Source of the DNA: an uncultured Desulfosarcina sp.
Lineage (GTDB): Bacteria; Desulfobacterota; Desulfobacteria; Desulfobacterales; Desulfosarcinaceae
Reading direction: 5' to 3'
NCBI RefSeq assembly: GCF_963668215.1
Contig: NZ_OY764190.1
Location: 4,960,001 to 5,024,000, forward strand
DNA length: 64,000 bases
Shown: in pieces, positions 35,692 through 43,227 of the stretch
Layout: the number at the start of each line of letters is the position of its first letter
How positions within the stretch are numbered: the stretch's first letter is position 1
Notes under the pieces: generated by a model
The model's database searches: none
What the model was told of the DNA's origin: nothing
The model's input: the letters and a program-made list of their open reading frames with translations, nothing else
Position numbers and translations under genes: made by a program

Positions 35692-36450
35692 ATGGATTTG
35701 GCGCAATCGCGAGAAGAAAGCTTCGGAAAAGACAGCCATCTGCTTCGCAACCAGATCATCAATGAGTATCTTCCCTACGTGAAGCGTATTGTCAACCGCA
35801 TCGCCGTTCATCTGCCGGCCATGATCGATACTGACGACCTGATCAATGTAGGCGTCATCGGTCTGATCCAGGCCATCGAGCGCTACGATCCTTCGCGGGA
35901 CAACAAATTCATCACCTATGCGGTTTTCCGGATCAAGGGCGCCGTGCTGAGCGAACTGCGGTCGCGGGATTTTCTGGGACGTACCACCCGTCGGAAGATT
36001 CGGGACCTGGAAAAAGCCTATCTGAAACTGGAGCAGCGATACGGCCGGGAAGTGACCGACGAGGAGGTCGCTGAAGAGATGGGCATGGAACTGGAGCAGT
36101 TTTACAAAGTCAAACGGATGTCCAGCATCTCTTTCGTCAGTTTCGAGGAGATCGGCTATGCCTCGCGCAACGAATCGGCGGACATTTCAAGCTCTCTGGC
36201 CAACGGCGATGCCGACGACGCCCTGTCATTGACCACCATGAAGGAGATCAAGGCCACCATCGCCAAGAATATTGATCTGCTGCCGGAAAAGGAGAAGCTG
36301 GTTGTCTCCCTATATTATTCCGACGAACTGACCATGAAAGAGATCGGACAGGTGCTGAACATCACCGAATCGCGGGTATCGCAGATCCATGCCCAGGCGA
36401 TCATCCACCTGAGAAGCAAATTGCGGCGCGAGGGATTGCTGGAGGATTGA
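35692..36450 (+). CDS. fliA: RNA polymerase sigma-28 factor FliA
   Basis: A 252-residue flagellar sigma factor. Region 2 reads YVKRIVNRIAVHLPAMIDTDDLINVGVIGLIQAIERYDPSRDNKFITYAVFRIKGAVLSELR; region 3 has DLEKAYLKLEQRYGREVTDEEVAEEMG; region 4 has LPEKEKLVVSLYYSDELTMKEIGQVLNITESRVSQIHAQAI. GGAG lies seven bases before the ATG. It drives the three sigma-28 promoters seen in this window and is held by FlgM. Confidence 0.97.
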   Translation: MDLAQSREESFGKDSHLLRNQIINEYLPYVKRIVNRIAVHLPAMIDTDDLINVGVIGLIQAIERYDPSRDNKFITYAVFRIKGAVLSELRSRDFLGRTTRRKIRDLEKAYLKLEQRYGREVTDEEVAEEMGMELEQFYKVKRMSSISFVSFEEIGYASRNESADISSSLANGDADDALSLTTMKEIKATIAKNIDLLPEKEKLVVSLYYSDELTMKEIGQVLNITESRVSQIHAQAIIHLRSKLRREGLLED

Positions 36451-36517
36451 CCGGGCGTTCGTTGTAGAGAGGCCCGTTTCAATGGTTCTGGATCATTCGA
36501 AGAAAAAAGAGGTGAGT

Positions 36518-36970
36518 ATGTTGCACGCCAGCTATGAAATATGGGGATTGATTTTAGTTGTGCTGTTGATCGGGACGCTGTTTTTCAAATCGTTTTTGAA
36601 CCGCAGACGCAACCGGCGCGAACTTGAATCGCTGCCCGTAGAAAAAGAGGCCGGTGCGTATCGCGGCGACATCGAACACCGGGCCTTGATGTTTCTCATG
36701 GCCCAGAAAACCGACTCCGTTCTGGCTGCATTGGCCCGGGCGATCGACCAGGAACGACAAAAACTGGGCGGTGTCGTCAGAAATCCGTCGATGGCTGAGG
36801 CATTGGATGCCATGCAGGCGGCCGCACCTTCGACGGCCGGCAACCCGGAGCCGGACTACGAACGGGTCATGCCCATGGCCCACAGGGGCATGGATGTGGC
36901 CGACATTGCCCGGCGGCTGCATTTGCCCGAGGCCGAAGTCTGTATGGTAATGCGCCTGAACGCCGCCTGA
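36518..36970 (+). CDS. Membrane-anchored hypothetical protein with C-terminal helix-turn-helix-like motif
   Basis: Not assigned to a named gene. The 150-residue product has one N-terminal membrane helix (YEIWGLILVVLLIGTLFF), a basic stop-transfer stretch (NRRRNRRELE), a helical middle and a C-terminal segment PMAHRGMDVADIARRLHLPEAEVCMVMRL, which resembles the IA-rL-lp-gEv motif of DUF2802/DUF6115-type proteins coded next to flagellar and chemotaxis operons. Start ATG at 36518 follows GAGGTGAG. It ends the flhA-fliA operon, immediately before a terminator. Confidence 0.75.
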   Translation: MLHASYEIWGLILVVLLIGTLFFKSFLNRRRNRRELESLPVEKEAGAYRGDIEHRALMFLMAQKTDSVLAALARAIDQERQKLGGVVRNPSMAEALDAMQAAAPSTAGNPEPDYERVMPMAHRGMDVADIARRLHLPEAEVCMVMRLNAA

Positions 36971-36990
36971 AGTCCTATTCAATAGGAAAA

Positions 36991-37035
36991 AAAGACCGGT
37001 GAGGCACAAGTTGCCTACCGGTCTTTCTATTTTTC
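36991..37035 (+). terminator. Rho-independent terminator after the flhA-fliA operon
   Basis: AAAGACCGGT (36991-37000) pairs with ACCGGTCTTT (37017-37026), extended inward by GAGGC/GCCT, then a T-rich tail. Confidence 0.88.
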
Positions 37036-37103
37036 GGCCTTCCCGCCATGGTTTATCCCTCCTAATCGTTTCAGATCATTGGCACAATAGAATCTTTTTT
37101 CTG

Positions 37104-37119
37104 TGGCACACAGGTTGCA
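37104..37119 (+). promoter_or_regulatory. Sigma-54 promoter of flgFGAHIJ
   Basis: TGGCACACAGGTTGCA, a textbook TGGCAC-N5-TTGCA with GG-N10-GC, 51 bases before flgF. It is the best consensus match in the window. Confidence 0.92.
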
Positions 37120-37169
37120 GTGACTTGTGGCATGAACGAACCTGAAACAACCATGCAAAGGTGTGCCCC

Positions 37170-37916
37170 ATGAGTGGTGGAATGTATCTTGCCGCGGCAG
37201 GCGCCCTGGTGCAGCAGATGCGGCTGGAAATGCTGGCCAACAATGTGGCCAACATCAATACCGTCGGGTACAAGGGCGAAAAATCCGTATTCCGGGTGCC
37301 GGAGGAGATGACCGCAACAGAGGCAACGACATCGGAGGAAGGGCTGCAATCCCTGTCACCGTATGCGCCACCGTTTTCGACAAGGGTCGATTTCAGCCAG
37401 GGCGCCATCCACCAGACCGGCAACCCCCTGGATGTGGCCCTCAACGGTGAGGGTTTTTTCAGCGTTCAGACACCCGACGGCGTCCAGTATACCCGCCAGG
37501 GAAGCTTTACGTTGAACACGGAAGGCGTTCTGGTTACCCAGGACGGATATCCGGTGCTGGGAGAGGGTGGGGAGATTGCCATCGAGGGCGGGAATGTCGA
37601 AATCGACGAATTGGGAAATGTCTCTGTAGACGGCGATGAAGTTGGGCGTTTGCAGGTGACCGCGTTTGCGGACAACAAAAATCTGAAGAAAACCGGTAAC
37701 GGCCGGTTTGCTTCCAACGATCCGGCCGTGGTCGGCAATCGGCCGGAAAATACGAGCGTGCAACAGGGGCACCTGGAGTCCGCCAATGTCAATCCCGTGC
37801 AGGCCATGACCGAGATGATCGAAACCTCACGGGCCTTTGAAGCGTATCAGAAAGTGATCCAGAGTGCCGACGAAGCCACGGAAAAAAGCATCAACAACGT
37901 CGGCAAGGTCGCCTAG
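37170..37916 (+). CDS. flgF: Flagellar basal-body rod protein FlgF
   Basis: A 248-residue proximal/distal rod subunit. It has MYLAAAGALVQQMRLEMLANNVANINTVGYKGE, the FlgF/FlgG D1 block (NPLDVALNGEGFFSVQTPDGVQYTRQGSFTLNTEGVLVTQDGYPVLG) and the C-terminal VNPVQAMTEMIETSRAFEAYQKVIQSADE. The ATG at 37170 (after AAAGGTG) is used rather than the GTG at 37161. flgG follows 77 bases later. Confidence 0.95.
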   Translation: MSGGMYLAAAGALVQQMRLEMLANNVANINTVGYKGEKSVFRVPEEMTATEATTSEEGLQSLSPYAPPFSTRVDFSQGAIHQTGNPLDVALNGEGFFSVQTPDGVQYTRQGSFTLNTEGVLVTQDGYPVLGEGGEIAIEGGNVEIDELGNVSVDGDEVGRLQVTAFADNKNLKKTGNGRFASNDPAVVGNRPENTSVQQGHLESANVNPVQAMTEMIETSRAFEAYQKVIQSADEATEKSINNVGKVA

Positions 37917-37993
37917 CGACAAGAAACAGGGTCGATGGGGACGGACATGACCGGACTACCGGATTTAGAAAAGCGCATGCACAGGAGGAACCC

Positions 37994-38782
37994 ATGATCA
38001 GAAGCTTATGGTCTGCCGCCACCGGGATGCAGGCCCAGACACTGAATATCGACGTGATTTCCAACAACCTGGCCAATGTCAGTACTTCCGGGTTCAAGAA
38101 GAGCCGTGCGGATTTTCAGGACTTGTTGTACCAGACCCTGCGCTCTCCGGGGGTCTCCTCCTCGGCCGACACCCAGGTTCCTACCGGTATTCAGGTGGGC
38201 CATGGCGTTCGGCCGGCCGCCACCCTGAAAATGTTCACCCAGGGGGAGTTCCAGACCACGGAAAACGAACTGGACATGGCCATCGAAGGCGGCGGGTTTT
38301 TTCAGGTCGTTCAACCCAATGGCGAAACTGCCTATACGCGTGCGGGTACCTTTAAACTGGACGCCGACGGGCGGGTGGTCACTTCGGACGGGTTCCCCAT
38401 GGAACCGGAGATTACCGTTCCAACGGATGCGATCTCGCTTTCCATCGGAACCGACGGAACCGTATCCGTGTTGCTGGCCAATGAAACGGCCGGAACTGAA
38501 ATCGGCCAGATCGAACTCGCGGACTTCACCAACCCGGCCGGTTTAAACAGCATCGGCAGGAACCTGTATCTCCCCACGGCCTCTTCCGGTGACGCCACCG
38601 TCGGCACGCCCGGAGAAGACGGCTATGGCACGATCGCCCAGGGGTATCTGGAACTGTCCAATGTCAGCGTGGTGGATGAAATGGTCAATATGATCGTGGC
38701 CCAGCGGGCCTACGAAACCAACAGCAAGACCATCCAGGCCTCCGATGAAATGCTCCAGACCGCAACGAATCTGAGAAGGTAA
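37994..38782 (+). CDS. flgG: Flagellar distal rod protein FlgG
   Basis: A 262-residue rod protein starting MIRSLWSAATGMQAQTLNIDVISNNLANVSTSGFKKSRADFQDLLYQTLRSPG, the FlgG signature, with ENELDMAIEGGGFFQV and the C-terminus LSNVSVVDEMVNMIVAQRAYETNSKTIQASDEMLQTATNLRR. The AGGAGG ribosome site is a few bases before the ATG. Confidence 0.97.
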   Translation: MIRSLWSAATGMQAQTLNIDVISNNLANVSTSGFKKSRADFQDLLYQTLRSPGVSSSADTQVPTGIQVGHGVRPAATLKMFTQGEFQTTENELDMAIEGGGFFQVVQPNGETAYTRAGTFKLDADGRVVTSDGFPMEPEITVPTDAISLSIGTDGTVSVLLANETAGTEIGQIELADFTNPAGLNSIGRNLYLPTASSGDATVGTPGEDGYGTIAQGYLELSNVSVVDEMVNMIVAQRAYETNSKTIQASDEMLQTATNLRR

Positions 38783-38785
38783 TTG

Positions 38786-39784
38786 ATGATGGTCCGAAAA
38801 AGACAGAGCTGCCAGGGCATTGACATCGGGCTTGCCTGCTGGGTGTCGGCGGCGATCCTTTTTTTGATTTCCGTTTCGGCCGATTGTGCGGACCGTCTCG
38901 GCCTCACGTTGAAAGCGGCGGCCGTGGTCAACGGGGAGAGCGTGCGTCTCGGCGACGTTGCCGAAGTAAGCGGCAACCCGGCGCACGGGGCCATCCTGGA
39001 GGTCGAGGTGAGCCGGTCTCCCCGGCCCGGTCAAACCCGTTTTGTCAGTGCGGATTATATTCGCATTCGACTCCGGCAGGCCGGATACGATACGGATGCC
39101 ATGATTTTCGAGGGGCCGGAGGACGTCAAGGTTTCGCGGCCCTGTGCCTCGCTGCCTGCCCAACGGATTCGAGTTGCTGTGGATAACGCCATTCGCAGCC
39201 GGATGGCATGGAATAGCGAAGATGCAACCATCAGCGACATCCAGTTCGATGAAACCGTGCAGCTGCCGGTCGGAAATTTGACCTACCGGATTATTCCCAA
39301 TCGCCACGAGGACTATCTGGGGAACGTCATCCTGGCGCTGCACCTCTTCGTGAACGGCGAGCCGGTGCGCAAGCTGTGGGTCAACGCAACAGTCTCCGTC
39401 ATGGCGGATGTGGTCACCGTAGCCAGGCCTTTGGGCAGAAATCAGTACATCCGCCTGGACGACATTCGTGTCGAACGCCGCGATCTGGCAGGCCTGGGCT
39501 CGGAAACGATCCGGAGGGTGGAAGAGGCGCTGGGCAACCGGACCACACGCATGATTCATCCGGGGACCGTGCTGCAAACGAGCATGATCGACCAGCCGCC
39601 CGTGGTCAAACGCGGCGACATCGTCAAAATTATCGCAAAAACCGGTCCGATGACCATTACGGCGACCGGCATTGTCAAGCAGCAGGGCCGCAAAGGGGAG
39701 ATGGTTAGGGTGATGAACACGGATTCCAACCGCGTCATCCTGGCCCGGGTAGCCGGTCCCGATGCCGTGGCCGTCGAATTTTAG
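38786..39784 (+). CDS. flgA: Flagella basal body P-ring formation protein FlgA
   Basis: A 332-residue periplasmic chaperone for FlgI. The signal sequence (IGLACWVSAAILFLISVSADCA) precedes an N-terminal region and the C-terminal SAF domain (VTVARPLGRNQYIRLDDIRVERRDL, LGNRTTRMIHPGTVLQTSMIDQPPVVKRGDIVKIIAKTGPMTITATGIVKQQGRKGEMVRVMN). Two adjacent ATGs (38786, 38789) follow AGAAGG. It is downstream of flgG, as in other polar-flagellum clusters. Confidence 0.93.
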   Translation: MMVRKRQSCQGIDIGLACWVSAAILFLISVSADCADRLGLTLKAAAVVNGESVRLGDVAEVSGNPAHGAILEVEVSRSPRPGQTRFVSADYIRIRLRQAGYDTDAMIFEGPEDVKVSRPCASLPAQRIRVAVDNAIRSRMAWNSEDATISDIQFDETVQLPVGNLTYRIIPNRHEDYLGNVILALHLFVNGEPVRKLWVNATVSVMADVVTVARPLGRNQYIRLDDIRVERRDLAGLGSETIRRVEEALGNRTTRMIHPGTVLQTSMIDQPPVVKRGDIVKIIAKTGPMTITATGIVKQQGRKGEMVRVMNTDSNRVILARVAGPDAVAVEF

Positions 39785-39795
39785 TGAGGTGCGAG

Positions 39796-40557
39796 ATGAT
39801 CCATCGATGGATAAACCAAGAGTCGAAAAAAGCCTTTGCCATGGCGGCCGGCTTGCTGCTGGGATTCAGCCTGGTCGGATGCGCGGGTGGTTTTCCAGGC
39901 GCAAACGGACCCGTGCAGTCTCCGCCAACCGCCTATACGCCGGTCCAAGCAGCTCCGGTCCCGGCTGTGCCGACTGCGGCCCGGGAAACCGATTCCGATG
40001 GATCGCTCTGGCACGAAGACGCTCCACTGACCGCCATGTTCACCGACCAGAAGGCGCGAACCGTCGGCGATATCATTACCATCAAGATCAGCGAATCCTC
40101 GGATGCCACCAACGAAGCCAGCACGGAGACCGACCGGTCCTCTTCCCTGGGCGCCAGCATCGATTCCTTCTTCGGTGCTGAAAATCGCTATGCCAGCACC
40201 GATCCCTTTTTCAATCCCTTTTCCAAGGTGGCCGGCGGTGTGGAGAGCGAATTCGAAGGCACCGGCACTACCAAACGCAGCGGTGACCTGAATGCGTATA
40301 TCACCGCCCTGGTGACCCAGGTCCTGCCCAATGGCAATCTGGTGGTCCGGGGATCGCGTGAAGTGCTGATCAACAACGAAAACCAGGTGATCCAGCTCAC
40401 CGGTGTGGTGAGGCCTCGGGATGTCAATGCCGACAACCAGGTGCTTTCCATCTATGTTGCCGATGCCAGGATATCGTACAGCGGCACGGGCGTTATCGAC
40501 GACCGGCAAAAACCGGGCTGGCTGACCAATATCGTGATGAAGGTGTGGCCATTCTAA
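39796..40557 (+). CDS. flgH: Flagellar L-ring protein FlgH
   Basis: A 253-residue outer-membrane lipoprotein. Lipobox LVGC after a hydrophobic signal (MAAGLLLGFSLVGC), then a Pro/Ala-rich linker and family blocks SLWHEDAPLTAMFTDQKARTVGDIITIKISE, DLNAYITALVTQVLPNGNLVVRGSREV and VVRPRDVNADNQVLSIYVADARISYSGTG. The ATG at 39796 with GAGGTG just before it is preferred to the GTG at 39784. Confidence 0.96.
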   Translation: MIHRWINQESKKAFAMAAGLLLGFSLVGCAGGFPGANGPVQSPPTAYTPVQAAPVPAVPTAARETDSDGSLWHEDAPLTAMFTDQKARTVGDIITIKISESSDATNEASTETDRSSSLGASIDSFFGAENRYASTDPFFNPFSKVAGGVESEFEGTGTTKRSGDLNAYITALVTQVLPNGNLVVRGSREVLINNENQVIQLTGVVRPRDVNADNQVLSIYVADARISYSGTGVIDDRQKPGWLTNIVMKVWPF

Positions 40558-40570
40558 CGAAAGATGTTTC

Positions 40571-41677
40571 ATGAAACCGATACGAATCATAACCATTGCG
40601 TGGCTGCTCATTTTTTGTGCGGGCTGGCAATACGAAGCACAGGCCGTCCGACTCAAGGACATTGCCGAGATCGGCGGCGTCCGCAAGAACCAGCTGGTGG
40701 GTTACGGGCTGGTGGTCGGCCTGGATGGTACCGGGGACGGCAAAAAATCCGTGTTTACCTTGCAGTCCATGGCCTCCATGCTGGAAAAGATGGGCGTCAC
40801 CGTGGATCGCGGGGATATTCAGGTGAAAAACGTGGCTGCCGTGATGGTCACGGCGGATCTCCCTGCTTTTTCCAAAAGAGGCAACCGCCTCGACGTGCTG
40901 GTCAGTTCCATCGGTGACGCCAAGAATCTTCAGGGAGGCACGCTGATGCTGACGCCCCTTAAAGGGGTGGACGGAAAGGTCTACGCGATCGCCCAGGGAC
41001 CGGTGAACACCGGCGGTTTCGGGGCCGGCGGAGCCGCTTCTTCGGTCTCCAAGAATTTTCCCACCGTGGGCCGGGTGCTGTCCGGAGCCCTCATCGAACG
41101 GGAGGTGCCCAATAATTTCGGATCGAGGGACAGCCTGTTGTTCAGCCTGCATAATCCAGATTTTAATACGGCTACACGGGTGGTCGAGGCCATCAATGCG
41201 CAGTTTGCCGAACCGCTGGCCCATGCTCAGGATGCCGGAACCATCGAGGTCCGCATTCCCCAACAATACGAGGGCAATGCGGTTCCCCTGTTGGCCTCGT
41301 TGGGCACGTTGGAGGTGGAACCGGACCACGACGCCAAGGTGGTGATCAATGAACGGACTGGCACCGTGGTCATGGGCGCGGCGGTACGCATTTCAACCAT
41401 TGCCATCGCTCACGGGAACCTGAGCATCGTTGTCAAAGAGGAGGCCAACGTTTCCCAGCCGCTGCCTTTTTCGGAAGGGGAGACGGTCGTCACGCCGAGC
41501 ACCGAGATCGATGTCCGCGAAGAGGCCAATCAACTGGTAGTGGTTCCCCAGGGGGTTAGCATCGGTGACGTCGTCAACGCGCTCAACGCCTTGGGCGTCA
41601 CCCCCAGGGATCTGATCGCCATCTTCCAGGCCATCAAGGCGGCCGGCGCCTTGCAGGCCGATCTAGAGGTGATCTGA
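40571..41677 (+). CDS. flgI: Flagellar P-ring protein FlgI
   Basis: A 368-residue periplasmic ring protein with a signal peptide (IAWLLIFCAGWQYEAQA), then VRLKDIAEIGGVRKNQLVGYGLVVGLDGTGDGKKSVFTLQSMASMLEKMGV, KNVAAVMVTADLPAF, and GDVVNALNALGVTPRDLIAIFQAIKAAGALQADLEVI at the end. It overlaps flgJ by one base. Confidence 0.97.
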   Translation: MKPIRIITIAWLLIFCAGWQYEAQAVRLKDIAEIGGVRKNQLVGYGLVVGLDGTGDGKKSVFTLQSMASMLEKMGVTVDRGDIQVKNVAAVMVTADLPAFSKRGNRLDVLVSSIGDAKNLQGGTLMLTPLKGVDGKVYAIAQGPVNTGGFGAGGAASSVSKNFPTVGRVLSGALIEREVPNNFGSRDSLLFSLHNPDFNTATRVVEAINAQFAEPLAHAQDAGTIEVRIPQQYEGNAVPLLASLGTLEVEPDHDAKVVINERTGTVVMGAAVRISTIAIAHGNLSIVVKEEANVSQPLPFSEGETVVTPSTEIDVREEANQLVVVPQGVSIGDVVNALNALGVTPRDLIAIFQAIKAAGALQADLEVI

Positions 41678-42015
41678 TGTCCGATTTGAACGGCATCGAT
41701 CCAGGTGCGTCTATTGCTCAAGCCAAGGCTTCGTCGGTTAACCAGACCGTTGCTGCTTTGTCTTCACAGGCTCAAAAAGAGACCTGTACGGATGCCGATC
41801 TAAAGGAAGCCAGCGAGCAGTTCGAATCGTTGCTGCTCAACTTCATGATTCGGGAAATGCGGGCGACGGTCCCGGAAAGTGCCTTGTTGCCGCGATCCAT
41901 GGCCGAAGAGATTTTTACCGACATGCTGGACGAGAAAATTGCCGGTGAAATGGCCAAAAGCGGGGGGATCGGACTTTCAAGATTGATTTTCGATCAGTTG
42001 AAAATGTCGGAATAG
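41677..42015 (+). CDS. flgJ: Rod-binding protein FlgJ, N-terminal domain only
   Basis: A 112-residue single-domain FlgJ. The rod-binding core is LKEASEQFESLLLNFMIREMRATVPESALLPRSMAEEIFTDMLDEKIAGEMAKSGGIGLSRLIFDQL. The peptidoglycan-hydrolase domain of gammaproteobacterial FlgJ is missing, as in other deltaproteobacteria, so a separate lytic enzyme must open the wall. Confidence 0.9.
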   Translation: MSDLNGIDPGASIAQAKASSVNQTVAALSSQAQKETCTDADLKEASEQFESLLLNFMIREMRATVPESALLPRSMAEEIFTDMLDEKIAGEMAKSGGIGLSRLIFDQLKMSE

Positions 42016-42017
42016 GG

Positions 42018-42160
42018 AGTGTCCGTCCGGAAATAGGCAAATTGGGTCGAGATCGAGGCGCACGAATAATTTTACCGCAGACATATAGTTGATATTTCGA
42101 GGATAAAATTTTTCGCGCAACAAAGATATCGGACGAATTGGCCATTTCCGGATGGGCACT
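42018..42160. repeat. Nested-palindrome repeat, copy A
   Basis: Outer arms AGTGTCCGTCCGGAAAT (42018-42034) and ATTTCCGGATGGGCACT (42144-42160) pair over 17 bases with two G-U pairs. Inner arms at 42058-42074 and 42104-42118 pair with one mismatch and a two-base bulge. The core at 42075-42103 begins CCGCAGACATAT and ends TCGAGGA. It lies between flgJ and the sigma-28 promoter of flgM. Its closest relative in the window is copy B at 62187-62329. Confidence 0.8.
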
Positions 42161-42202
42161 GTAACTTCTGATCTGCGGTTCGCAGTGATTCCTGGCTCTG
42201 AT

Positions 42203-42230
42203 TAAAGCCATGGAAAAAAAACGCCGATAA
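42203..42230 (+). promoter_or_regulatory. Sigma-28 promoter of flgMNKL
   Basis: TAAAGCCA, 12-base spacer, GCCGATAA: a perfect -10 element and a half-conserved -35, spacing one longer than the ideal. It lies 65 bases before flgM. Confidence 0.8.
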
Positions 42231-42295
42231 GAGGGGAAACGGACCATGAGCTTCCATCATGGCCGTAGCAACTCGCAATGATCAGGAGATCATGA

Positions 42296-42631
42296 ATGGA
42301 AATACCGGAAAATGGCGCTTTACTTCCTCATCCTGCTGAAGAGATCTCCGTCGATGGGCCGCAACAACCGTCGCAGACGGAAGGGCGCGAACAGAACAGC
42401 AGCCAAGGCCATACAGATGCCGTTCGTCTGACGGAAAAAGGCCTGGCCTTCAGTGAGGCCTTCGGCAAGGCACGATCGCTGGCGGAAACCCGCGTTGATC
42501 GGGTGCTGGAACTGAAACGCCAGCTGGCACAAGGAACCTACCGGGTGATGGGCGACCGGATCGCAGTCAATATGATCGATGAAAGCCTTGAAAACGACAG
42601 CGTCCTGAAGCACATCGATACCAATGTTTGA
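42296..42631 (+). CDS. flgM: Anti-sigma-28 factor FlgM
   Basis: A 111-residue exported inhibitor of FliA. The disordered, polar N-terminus is followed by the sigma-binding C-terminal half: ETRVDRVLELKRQLAQGTYRVMGDRIAVNMIDESLEND, which matches the FlgM core (l-iasGtY-v-a--iA--mi). AGGAGA lies six bases before the ATG. It leads the flgMNKL operon behind a sigma-28 promoter, giving auto-regulated release of late genes. Confidence 0.9.
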   Translation: MEIPENGALLPHPAEEISVDGPQQPSQTEGREQNSSQGHTDAVRLTEKGLAFSEAFGKARSLAETRVDRVLELKRQLAQGTYRVMGDRIAVNMIDESLENDSVLKHIDTNV

Positions 42632-42651
42632 CGGCACAAAAGGATGGACAC

Positions 42652-43164
42652 ATGAATGCAGCGATTGACCAACTGATCTCGACACTAAACGAAGAAACCG
42701 AGTGCTATGACGAGATGAAGGCCGTCTTGCAGGACGAGGCTCGCGCGATTCCCCTTTCCAACAGGCAGGAACTCGACCGGGCCAGGTCGCGAAAGGAAGC
42801 GCTGGTGGCCAGGATAACGCGCCTCGAGCGGAAAAGAGAAGATTCGGTCCGACAATTGGCGTCAACCTATCGAATCGATGCATCGATGGTCAAGGTGAGC
42901 GAACTGGTTGCATACCTCCCGGACCCCTATGCCGGAAAACTGAAGTCCTGCGCCGAGGGTCTGCGCTCGCTCATCGAAGAAGTGCGCCTGAAAAACGGTG
43001 CCAATCGGCAACTGGTACGCTACTACATGAAATGGATCGACAACGCCATGCATCTGTTGACCGGTCTTTTCGACGAACGCCCGATTTACCGGAAACCGGG
43101 AATCCAATTGGAGAACAGCGGTTATCGCAGCAACAGTGGAAATATCATCCGCAGCAGCATCTGA
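42652..43164 (+). CDS. flgN: Flagellar chaperone FlgN
   Basis: A 170-residue all-helical protein of FlgN type, chaperone of the hook-filament junction proteins FlgK and FlgL that follow. The pattern LISTLNEETECYDEMKAVLQDEARAI and the long C-terminal helix (NRQLVRYYMKWIDNAMHLLTGLF) fit the family, though sequence similarity is low; position between flgM and flgK is the main support. The ATG at 42652 follows AAGGA by seven bases. Confidence 0.85.
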   Translation: MNAAIDQLISTLNEETECYDEMKAVLQDEARAIPLSNRQELDRARSRKEALVARITRLERKREDSVRQLASTYRIDASMVKVSELVAYLPDPYAGKLKSCAEGLRSLIEEVRLKNGANRQLVRYYMKWIDNAMHLLTGLFDERPIYRKPGIQLENSGYRSNSGNIIRSSI

Positions 43165-43227
43165 ACCGCCGCCGGAAAAGAATGCTTAAAAGTTGTTTTC
43201 CCTTAGCGTTAGAGAAAGGAAGCCGAC

